From NCBI GenBank assembly GCA_900095095.1, contig FMBT01000332.1:1-64000 (forward strand): DNA of 64,000 nucleotides. The letters run 5' to 3'. The position numbers and the translations under genes are program-made. Below the pieces are notes generated by a model. The model saw only the letters and a program-made list of their open reading frames with translations. It was not told the DNA's origin and did not search any database. Positions 45,420 through 56,100 of the stretch are shown one piece after another; position 1 is the stretch's first letter; the number at the start of each line of letters is the position of its first letter. This stretch comes from Fragilariopsis cylindrus CCMP1102. Taxonomy: Eukaryota > Bacillariophyta > Bacillariophyceae > Bacillariales > Bacillariaceae.

Positions 45420-47228
45420 ATGATGGCGGGGTGGTTCGAGGATGTGTTTTTGACGACGATGGGTGTTTATACTACTACTACTACTACTACTACTACTAAT
45501 AGAATAGTACAACGCAGACTGTTACGTTTCTATCATCGGCAACAACTCCTAATAGTAGTAGCAGTACTGATAATCATAGTTCTACTACTAGCACTAGTTG
45601 TTGTTTCCGGTCAGGATACGGGAAAAACGAACGATCACAGCGGCAACAGCGACAGCGACGGCGATAACAATAATATTTTGCAGTGGCAACGATGTTCTGT
45701 ATTTATAGCACCATCTTTACCTATGACAACTGACAATGACACTAACAATACTAAATTTAATTTTAATTGGGGTGTCTACGCCAATCGAAAATTTTCCAAA
45801 GGTGACATTGTGGATATCTCACCACTCACATTGCCAGTACCGGATGGGTCGAATACCATCGAAAGATCAGTACTGAATGATTATGTTTACGGGTATTGGA
45901 GAGTAGTATTCCAACCACCGAATGCGAAGGCGAATACGAATACGAAGAATAATAAGAATAATAAACGACGTCCTTCCATTGATAAATTGTATAGTGTCTT
46001 ATTCGGACCAGATATGTTTTACAATCATCATCCCACTACACCAAATGTAGAATTTACGACATTTGGACGTGAACCGGATCTGAGTAGTAGTAGTATTTCA
46101 TTGAAGAATGCTATGAATATACAAGGATTTGTGGCTCTTCGTACTATTGAACGTGGAGAAGAATTATTTACCAGTTATAATGGGAAAGAAGATGGTGGTG
46201 CGGCATGGTTTCAACGTCGTGGTCTGAAAATGGTCACACCACCAGAATCAAAATCAAAATCACTCTCCACATTTTTTGATTTGTATTCCAATCAATATTG
46301 TTCCAAGATATATGCTGGTGTGGGTAGACCATCCTGGGAAGATCGATTATTGCCCATATTACCACCAAAACAAAATTATAATCTGCCCTTCTCGATAGAG
46401 GATATACAATTACCAAAGTTCGATGCTGGATTATGGGATGCCAAAACAAAAATTAATAATATTAAACAAGGGGATCGATTAGAAATATCCACGGCACTTG
46501 TGTTATCCTTGGAATTCACCAGGAAGACCTCTCTGATGCCATTAGTCTATACCTGGCAGGACTTACACCAGGAACATCGTTCCGCATTGCAACGTTTAGC
46601 ACATCCTGATGATAATAATAATGATCATAATGAATTACGATTACAATACCAAGGACCTGATACAAATTGGATGCCCATGAATAACTTTACAACAAGAACA
46701 ACAGGAACAGGAGCTGGAGCAATACCGAATTACGACGATTTAGTGTTATTCCCAGTGGCGGGTAATATAGGGATGGTACGGCGTCGACGAACTGTAGCTG
46801 AGAAGCCTAATTGCCGATTAGTTGTTCATCCCGTGGACAACAACAACAACAACAATGATGATGTTGATGATGATGATGACTACAATAACTACAATAATAA
46901 TAATAATAATCCTTCCTCATTGTTAGAACATCCAGTGGGTGTCACAATTGAATTGATTGCAATGGAAGATATTAGGATGGCTGGTACAGATTTAATTGTG
47001 GATGTCTATGAATCGGTGGCAACACCATTCGAGTATCAATTATTATATCGTGAATTAAAATTAACTGGACAGCCCTACAATAAACAAATATTCCAACATC
47101 GTCGGCGGCAGAAGCAACAACAACAGCAACAACAGCACCAACAACAACGTAATAATAAACGTACATCTACATCACCATCTACATCATCATCATCATCAAC
47201 GACGATACCAGCTAAAGAGGAACTATAG
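45420..47228 (+). CDS. SET-domain-like protein with membrane anchor
   Basis: An intact frame of 602 residues. The N-terminus has a Thr run (actact repeats) and an anchor (LLIVVAVLIIIVLLLALVVV), so the bulk is probably lumenal or extracellular. SET features are WGVYANRKFSKGDIVDISPL (~115-135), YSVLFGPDMFYNHHPTTPNV (~190-210, which carries the NHxxxPN motif) and FVALRTIERGEELFTSYNGK (~238-258). A second similar half follows, with CRLVVHP and HPVGVTIELIAMEDIRMAGT then DLIVDV near 460-535. Asn/Asp and Gln runs are conspicuous. Diatom genomes encode many SET proteins with signal or anchor sequences whose substrates are unknown. It is only distantly similar to the SET protein at 5.4 kb. Confidence 0.7.
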   Translation: MMAGWFEDVFLTTMGVYTTTTTTTTTNRIVQRRLLRFYHRQQLLIVVAVLIIIVLLLALVVVSGQDTGKTNDHSGNSDSDGDNNNILQWQRCSVFIAPSLPMTTDNDTNNTKFNFNWGVYANRKFSKGDIVDISPLTLPVPDGSNTIERSVLNDYVYGYWRVVFQPPNAKANTNTKNNKNNKRRPSIDKLYSVLFGPDMFYNHHPTTPNVEFTTFGREPDLSSSSISLKNAMNIQGFVALRTIERGEELFTSYNGKEDGGAAWFQRRGLKMVTPPESKSKSLSTFFDLYSNQYCSKIYAGVGRPSWEDRLLPILPPKQNYNLPFSIEDIQLPKFDAGLWDAKTKINNIKQGDRLEISTALVLSLEFTRKTSLMPLVYTWQDLHQEHRSALQRLAHPDDNNNDHNELRLQYQGPDTNWMPMNNFTTRTTGTGAGAIPNYDDLVLFPVAGNIGMVRRRRTVAEKPNCRLVVHPVDNNNNNNDDVDDDDDYNNYNNNNNNPSSLLEHPVGVTIELIAMEDIRMAGTDLIVDVYESVATPFEYQLLYRELKLTGQPYNKQIFQHRRRQKQQQQQQQHQQQRNNKRTSTSPSTSSSSSTTIPAKEEL

Positions 47229-48022
47229 TTGCCGTTACAACTATGCCACTACTACTACGTGTACTACTGCACGTGTACTACTACAGCTACTTTACGTCAC
47301 GGACAACTATTTTTCCTGTTACTATTTTCGTGACACTTTGTAATTTCACCAAACCACACCACATCTCGCAGAGAATCGTCCCGACAATAAAAAATAAAAA
47401 ATCGTTATAGTCAGTGGAACGTATTAGTCCTACTGCTACTTGCTTATATACTACAGTAATTCTAATTACAATTGTGGATGCGACGGCAGAATTCAAAAAA
47501 GCAATGGAGAGCACAGAGTAGATCCAACATAATCCACTCGAATAGTGTAAAATGACATAATATACGAGAGGAATTCAGCGTTTCAATACGGATACAAAAG
47601 CAGTATCAAACAAGACGACATGTCTAATCACTATCAGAAAATTAAAAGGAAAATATCTTCAGGAAATGTAGAATTTTAATTCATTTCTATTTGATTTAAT
47701 ATAGGTTCTCTATATCTACTTTTTCTTTCTTTATTTATCTTTCTACTACCATTTTTTTCTGCTGTACGGATTGCGACTTCGATTGGCAATTATGAACAAC
47801 ACAACTCGTAATAAACAAACAAAGCTTATTAGTATTCTTCTATTCTACCGGGGAAGACGGCAGGATAGTACATGAAAATTGAACGAATTTCTCGTATGTC
47901 CAAGAAAAGCTTCTCGATCGGCTAGGTCCTTACTATGCTAAGATTTCGCCGTGCCAATCATACGGGAACGATCACAGTCTCAAAAGGCACCAGATAAATT
48001 TCAAACATTCTTGCAACCCGAT

Positions 48023-48056
<34 letters not shown>

Positions 48057-48549
48057 ACTATAAACCCGATAATTGTTCAAAGTTCCCCCCATTTCAACTA
48101 TCAATATCAATGTCATATAGAACAAAATAACCGAGCTCGATGGATGAGTTACGGTGCTATCAAACAGTAAGTCATCGTCAAGAGCCGTATCCCCGTATCC
48201 CCGTATCGATTTGGTTCGGTGACATACTCTGCTGGTTGTGTCCAATGGAATGACGAAATGCTTCTTGAGATTCACGAGAGCTAATCCTTTACTCCGTGTC
48301 TTTTCCCCGGTCTTCGAGGTAGTATTCTCCTACTTTTTTGACGAGAGAAATCATTATCCTGTTGAATCAATGCATCGCTATGCTAAAAATTGTTGGGACT
48401 TTGATTCTGTCTCTTTTTTAAAAATTTCGTAAAATAGCTGCTGTTGCCGCCTAGTCTGCCGTGGTGGGTAGAATGCAATAGTAGATAAGAAGTCATATTA
48501 TATTACGTTATGTTATGTTATGTTATGTTATACTACACTATACTACACA
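47229..48549. other. Intergenic spacer
   Basis: About 1.3 kb with no gene. It contains a TA dinucleotide run at 48029-48056 and short ttatg repeats near 48500-48530. Confidence 0.5.
48029..48056. repeat. TA dinucleotide microsatellite
   Basis: About fourteen TA units. Confidence 0.9.
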
Positions 48550-48885
48550 TTGATAGCTATTGTGGATGTTGCTGTTATTGTTTGGTACCCAAAACCGCAA
48601 GATATTTGGTAGTCTTCAAAGCTATCTGTTCCGACCGCTTTGGCGGTCGCTGTTGCAGTTGCTGTTGCGGTTGCTATGGCACATGCCCATACGTCCGGTG
48701 CTGCGTAGGCTGTTGCGGTCGCTGTTGCAAAAAGCCAAGGCTAATCCTAAGCGAGATAATAAACCGGTCACTGTTGCTGTCGCTGTCGCTGTCGCTGTTG
48801 CTGTTGGTGTATTGCGTAAAGGCGCTATTACTGTAAATCTTTCTGTGGATGATGATGTTGAAAAGAGTTCGGGTGAAGCACTCGA
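48550..48885 (-). pseudogene. Coding-like Ala/Thr sequence beyond the giant gene's stop
   Basis: Past the stop at 48886-48888 the same frame continues with Ser/Thr-rich sequence and a TATATATATATVTG stretch (about 48770-48810). After a shift, another frame reads ATATATAYAAPDVWACAIAT then ATATATATAKAVGTDSFEDY to a stop near 48550. The composition and ACAxATAT motif match the domain upstream of the stop. So the gene once extended further, or an intron or frameshift is missed here. Confidence 0.45.
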
Positions 48886-50103
48886 TTAAACATATAACGA
48901 TGACGTTGACGTTACCGCTGCTGTTGCTGTTGCTGTTGCGGTTGCATTTTCAGTCGCTGTTACGCATTCTTTAACGAAGAGTGTTTCTACCCCTCCTCCT
49001 GGTCCTGATGCAGTCGCTGTTGCCGTCGCGAATGCGCACGCTGTTTCGCCTGCTAATGCGGTTACTGTTGCTGTTGATATTGCCGTTGCTTTCATGGTTG
49101 CTGTACATGTTGATACTGATATTGCGGTCGCTGGATTGGGTGTTATTGCTAACCTTATTTCGGTCGCTGATGCTATCGATGTTGCTGTTGCAATCGCTGT
49201 TGGGGTCAATGATGCTGTAGCTGTCGATGTTGCTGACGCAGCTGCGGTCCCTGATTCAGTCGCCATAGCTATTGCGTTCGCTTCTTCAGCCGCTGTTGCG
49301 GTCACTGTTGAGCTGGATGTCCCAGATGCAGCTGCAGACGCTATTACGGTCGTTGATATCGCCGATGTTCCGGTTGCTGTTCCCGTTGCTATATCGCTCC
49401 CTACTGCAGTTGCATTCACAAATTCGGTCCCTGTTGCGGTCGCTGCTGCGGTCCCAGTTCCGGGCGATAAAGCTACTGCAGTTGCCATCGCTGCTGTAGT
49501 CCCTGTTGCGGTCGATGTTGCGGTCGCTGTTGTGATCCCATCTGCGATCGCTATTGCGTTCGCAATAAAAGGGTTTGTTGCTGTCGATGTTGCGGTCGCT
49601 ATGTCGGTTGATATTGCATGTGCGGATGCTAATTCGGCCGCTGTTGCAGTCGCTTCTGCTCCTGCACTCCCATCTTCAGCCGCGGATGCTATTGCAGTTG
49701 CGAACGCTGTTTCACCCGCTGTTGCAGTCACTGTTGCGGTCGATATTGTATCCGCTGTCGCAGACGATAATGCTGTCGCTGTTTTGACATCTGTTGCGGT
49801 TGCTGTTGCGGTTGCTGTCTCGATCGCTGTTGCACATGATACAGCTTCATTGGTCCCTGTTGATGTTGCAGTCGCTGCCAAAATTCCAGTTGCAGTTGCT
49901 CTACCAATTTCGGTCGATGTTGCTGTAGCTGTTGCGGTCCCTGCAATCGTAAAAATCGCCGATGCGCACGCTGATTCGGTTCCTGTTGCGGTCGCTGTTG
50001 CGAGTGATATTGAGCACGCTAATACTTGTGTTGAGGTAGTAACTGCTAGGGTCGCTGTATCGGGCGCTAGACACGATGAACATCCAGCTCCACACGTTGC
50101 CCC
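48886..50103 (-). other. Ala/Thr-alternating domain, copy 1 (C-terminal)
   Basis: About 400 residues. It starts with a Cys cluster (LGATCGAGCSSCLAPDTATL). A long series of alternating Ala/Thr strands follows (ATATATSTEIG, ETATATATATDV) in turns of roughly 20-25 residues. It ends with a KECVTATEN motif. Alternation of small and beta-prone residues with regular turns suggests a beta-solenoid. A homologous domain lies at 54.05-55.2 kb. Confidence 0.6.
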
Positions 50104-53100
50104 TAAATCTGTGGCAGGATCCGAACTGGGAGATGAACTCGGTGCACCACTCAGATCAGAGCTAGGGAAAAGACTAGGAACTGAACTTGGTGAAATACTA
50201 GGCCTCAAACTCGGTCTGGAACTAGGAGCAGTACTTGGGCCAGAACTTGGGCCAGAACTTGGGACAGAACTTGGAACAGAACTCGGTGCTCCGCTCGGAT
50301 CCAGACTAGGAGCAGAGCTAGAAGAAGCACTCGGATCAACACTCGGTGCTGCGCTTGGATCCACACTAGGATCCAAACTAGGAACCTCACTGGGAGCAAG
50401 GCTAGGGGTAGCGCTTAAGATAGGAGCCATTGTGGGAGCATCCGTTTCAGTGAACCTACTGGGACAAAAAATTGCGGCTTCTGCAGGAGTATCTTCTTGA
50501 ATGGTGCCGTCGCATGGTTCATTGCAGGAATCTTCCGTCACGCACGCACCGGCTGCCAAAACCATAGAAGAACACTTGCAAGAGTTTTTGCCGGTGCAAC
50601 TACCGGCTGCAGAGGAGAAAGTAGATTTGGTTCCCCAACATGAACCCTCGCCAGTACAAGCACCAGCAGCGATGACACCACCAGCCTTGTAGCAGGAACC
50701 CTCGCCAGTACAAGAAGCAGCACCAATGCCACCAGTAGCCCTGTAGCAGGCTCCTTTCTTGGTGCAAGAACCGGCGCCAATGGAACCTTCCATCACTCCA
50801 ACACAGGCATCCTCGCCAAGACATGAACTAGTCCCAACCAAGATGGCTAAACAATGGCAGTTTGTGCCTGGACCAATGCAACTTATGGCCCAATACTAGC
50901 AGTAGTTCCAAGGTTTCTACAGGGGTCAGCACCATTGCATGAACCGGCTCCGATTGTGCCTGCGACTCTCCACAGGGTGAGTCTCCAGATGATAGGCCAA
51001 TACAACTGCCGGCTCCGATGGTTGCAAGAGCACCAATACAAGCGCTTTCACCAAGGCAAGCACCTGCACCAATAGCAGCAGCAGCAGCATGTTGGCAGGC
51101 GTTTTCACCAAGGCAAGAACTTGCGCCAATTGAAGCAGCAGGCATATGTTGGCAGGCGTTTCCACCAACACAGGAGTCGGCCCCAATGAGGCCATTCGAA
51201 AATCACAGGCATTCACACCAATGCAACTATTTGCGCCAATGGTTGCAGTAGAGCAGAAGCAGGAATCATCTACTCCACAGGCACTGACACCAATAGTAGC
51301 AACTCCAACACTATTGCATACAAGAACATCAGTCTTATCAGCCTTAGATGGCGACAAACTAGGTGAGGAACTTGGACCTCCACTTGGACTTGCTGAGGGC
51401 ATGTAACTTGGGCCTCCACTTGGACTTGCAGAAGGTGAAGCACTTGGTGATCCGCTTCGAGTTGGTCTTGGGCTTGCAGAAGGTGATGCACTTGGTGATC
51501 TGCTTCGAGTAGGAGACATGGTGGGAGCATCCGTTTCAGTGAACCTACTGGGACAAAAAATTGCGGCTTCTGCAGGAGTATCTTCTTGAATGGTGCCGTC
51601 GCATGGTTCATTGCAGGAATCTTCCGTCACGCACGCACCGGCTGCCAAAACCATAGAAGAACACTTGCAAGAGTTTTTGCCGGTGCAACTACCGGCTGCA
51701 GAGGAGAAAGTAGATTTGGTTCCCCAACATGAACCCTCGCCAGTACAAGCACCAGCAGCGATGACACCACCAGCCTTGTAGCAGGAACCCTCGCCGTACA
51801 AGAAGCAGCACCAATGCCACCAGTAGCCCTGTAGCAGGCTCCTTTCTTGGTGCAAGAACCGGCGCCAATGGAACCTTCCATCACTCCAACACAGGCATCC
51901 TCGCCAAGACATGAACTAGTCCCAACCAAGATGGCTAAACAATGGCAGTTTGTGCCTGGACCAATGCAACTTATGGCGCCAATACTAGCAGTAGTTCCAA
52001 GGTTTCTACAGGGGTCAGCACCATTGCACGAACCGGCTCCGATTGTGCCTGCCGACTCTCCACAGGGTGAGTCGCCAGATGATAGGCCAATACAACTGCC
52101 GGCTCCGATGGTTGCAAGAGCACCAATACAAGCGCTTTCACCAAGGCAAGCACCTGCACCAATAGCAGCAGCAGCAGCATGTTGGCAGGCGTTTTCACCA
52201 AGGCAAGAACTTGCGCCAATTGAAGCAGCAGGCATATGTTGGCAGGCGTTTCCACCAACACAAGAGTCGGCCCCAATGAGGCCATTCGAGAAATCACAGG
52301 CATTCACACCAATGCAACTATTTGCGCCAATGGTTGCAGTAGAGCAGAAGCAGGAATCATCTACTCCACAGGCACTGACACCAATAGTAGCAACTCCAAC
52401 ACTATTGCATACAAGAACATCAGCCTTAGCAGCATTGACTTCACTAGGTGATCCACTCAGCGCTGAGCTTGGTGATGATGAAGGCTTGCTGCTTGGTGAA
52501 TTGGAAGGACTACTAGATGGCGACAAACTAGGTGAGGAATTTGGACCTCCACTTGGACTTGCTGAGGGCATGTAACTTGGACCTCCACCTGGACTTGTAG
52601 AAGGCGAAGCACAAGCACAATCACACATTGGTGAAGGTTTTGGGTTTGCAGAAGGTGGTGCACTTGGTGATCCGCTTCGAGTTGAAGAAGGTGAGAAACT
52701 GGGTCCACCACTTGGTCCAACACTTGGAGCAGAACTTAAGATAGGAGCCATGGTGGGAGCAACGGTTTCAGTGAACCTACTGGGACAAAAAATTGCGGCT
52801 TCTGCAGGAGTATCTTCTTGAATGGTGCCGTCGCATGGTTCATTGCAGGAATCTTCCGTCACGCACGCACCGGCTGCCAAAACCATAGAAGAACACTTGC
52901 AAGAGTTTTTGCCGGTGCAACTACCGGCTGCAGAGGAGAAAGTAGATTTGGTTCCCCAACATGAACCCTCGCCAGTACAAGCACCAGCAGCAATGACACC
53001 ACCAGCCTTGTAGCAGGAACCCTCGCCAGTACAAGAAGCAGCACCAATGCCACCAGTAGCCCTGTAGCAGGCTCCTTTCTTGGTGCAAGAACCAGCGCCA

Positions 53101-56100
53101 ATGGAACCTTCCATCACTCCAACACAGGCATCCTTGCCAAGACATGAACTAGTCCCAACCAAGATGGCTAAACAATGGCAGTTTGTGCCTGGACCAATGC
53201 AACTTATGGCACCAATACTAGCAGTAGTTCCAAGGTTTCTACAGGGGTCAGCACCATTGCACGAACCGGCTCCGATTGTGCCTGCCGACTCTCCACAGGG
53301 TGAGTCGCCAGATGATAGGCCAATACAACTGCCGGCTCCGATGGTTGCAAGAGCACCAATACAAGCGCTTTCACCAAGGCAAGCACCTGCACCAATAGCA
53401 GCAGCAGCAGCATGTTGGCAGGCGTTTTCACCAAGGCAAGAACTTGCGCCAATTGAAGCAGCAGGCATATGTTGGCAGGCGTTTCCACCAACACAGGAGT
53501 CGGCCCCAATGAGGCCATTCGAAAAATCACAGGCATTCACACCAATGCAACTATTTGCGCCAATGGTTGCAGTAGAGCAGAAGCAGGAATCATCTACTCC
53601 ACAGGCACTGACACCAATAGTAGCAACTCCAACACTATTGCATACAAGAACATCAGCCTTAGCAGCATTGACTTCACTAGGTGATAGACTCAGCGCTGAG
53701 CTTGGTGATGATGAAAGCTTGCTGCTGGGTGAATCCAAAGGACTACTAGATGGCGACAAACTAGGTGAGGAATTTGGACCTCCACTTGGACTTGCTGAGG
53801 GCATGTAACTTGGACCTCCACCTGGACTTGCAGAAGGTGAAGCACAATCACAATCACACACAGAAGGTGAGCACTTGGTGATCCGCTTCGAGTTGAAGAA
53901 GGTGAGAAACTGGGTCCACCACTTGGTCCACCACTTGGAGCAGAGCTTATACTTGGCTGCCCACTTGGAATTGAAGATGCAGTAGGAGCAGAACTTAGAC
54001 TTGGTGCGGCACTTGGAACAGAAGATGATTCCGGAATATCACACTGTATATCGTCCCCGGCACCTGTTGCTGTCGATGTTGCTATTGCTAATGCTGTTAC
54101 TGTTGCCGTTGCTTCTTCAGTTGCTGTGACACATTCTTCGATAGAGACTGTTTCAACAACTCCTCCAGGTTCTGATGCGGTTGCTGTTGCTGTCGCATAT
54201 GCGCACGCTGATTTGCCCGCTAATGCGGTTACTGTTGATGTGGCAAATGCGCATGCTTTCATGGTCGCTGTTGCTGTTGCTGTTGATACTGCGGTTGCTG
54301 GATCGACTTCTCCCCCTATCCTTGATTCAGTCGCTGATGCTATCGCTGTTGCTATTGCGGTTGCAGATTTTGACTGTGCCGCTGTCGCTGTTGCTGTTGA
54401 TGTTGCTGTTGCTGAAGCCATCCCTGTTTCAATCGCTTTTGCTACTGCGGTTGCTGCTTTAGCCGCTGTGGCGGTCACTGTCGCAGTTGCTGTTCCAGGT
54501 GCGGTTGCGGTCGCTGTTACGGTTGTTGATGTGGACGATGTTGCAGTACCTGTTGCAGTGGCTATTTGGGTCGCTATTGCGGTTATTATTGATGATTCGA
54601 TCGCCGTTGCAGTCGCTACTGCGGTCCCTGTTACGCCAGCCAACGCTATTGCAGTTGCGGTTGCTACAGGCGCTGTTGCAGTCACTGTTGCAGTCGCAGT
54701 TTCGCCCCCATCTGCGCTTGCTAATGCAACTGTTGAAACGGTATCTGTTGCTGTTGCTGTTGAGGTTGCTCTTTCAGTTGATATTGAAGTTGCGGACACA
54801 GCTTTGGTAGCTGTTGCGGTCGCATCTGCGGTGGCTATTTTACCCGGATCCGCTGAAGCAGTTGCTAATGCAGTCGCACTTAGGATATCTGTAGCAGTTG
54901 CAGTAGCCGTTGCTGTTTCAACCGCTGTTGAGCAGGCAGTTGCAGAGTCGGTCCCTGTTGCAGTAGAAGTTGCGGCAAGAATTCCAGTGGCAGTTGCGAA
55001 CCCAATTTCAATCGCTGTTGTAGTCGCTGTTGCTGTTCCAGCAATTGTTCCCACCGCTGTTGAGCAGGCTGTTAAGGTCCCTGTTGAAGTCGCTGTTGCA
55101 AGGGCTGTTGCACATGCTTCAGGAAGGGTTGTGACTTGTGTTGGAAGAAGTACTGTTCCAGGCGAGGATGTGCAAGTAGAACATGCAACCCCACAAGTAG
55201 CGATAGGTGAAAGACTAGGAACAGAACTTGGTGAAAGACTGGGACCTGCACTTGGGTCAAGACTTGGAACAGAACTCGGAAGAGAACTTGGTGAAAGACT
55301 GGGCCCGAAGCTTGGTCTGGAACTAGGAGCAGTACTTGGGCCAGCACTTTGGACAGAACTCGGTGCGCCGCTCGGATCCAGACTAGGAGCAGAGCTAGGA
55401 GAAGCACTCGGATCAACACTCGGTGCTGCGCTTGGATCTGCACTAGGATCAGAACTAGGAACCTCACTGGGAGCAAGGCTAGGGGCAGCGCTCGGATCAA
55501 GACTTGGGATGGAACTGGGTGCAGCACTTGGCAATACACTTGGTTCCAAACTGGGCAAGCTACTTGGTGAAAGACTGGGACCTGCGCTTGGGTCAAGACT
55601 TGGAGCAGAACTGGGGTCAAGACTTGGAGCAGAACTAGGACCACCACTTGGAAGACCGCTCGGATCAGAACTAGGACCACCACTTGGAACTACACTTGGA
55701 AGACCGCTCGGATCAGAACTAGGACCACCACTTGGAACTACACTTGGAAGAGAGCTGGGCAAATTACTTGGCTCCCCGCTCGGATTAGCACTCGGAATGG
55801 CACTCGGAATGGAACTTGGAATGGAGCTGGGGTCCAAACTAGGGACAGAACTCGGTGCACCACTCGGATCAGAGCTAGGTGAAAGACTAGGAACAGAACT
55901 TGGTGAAAGACTGGGACCTGCACTTGGGTCAAGACTTGGAACAGAACTCGGAAGAGAACTTGGTGAAAGACTGGGCCCGAAGCTTGGTCTGGAACTAGGA
56001 GCAGTACTTGGGTCAGCACTTGGGACAGAACTCGGTGCGCCGCTCGGATCCAGACTAGGAGCAGAGCTAGGAGAAGCACTCGGATCAACACTCGGTGCTG

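Noticed and set aside
49094-50500. Plus-strand 468-codon VAVAV frame
   Set aside because: Antisense of the Ala/Thr domain. Low-complexity shadow.
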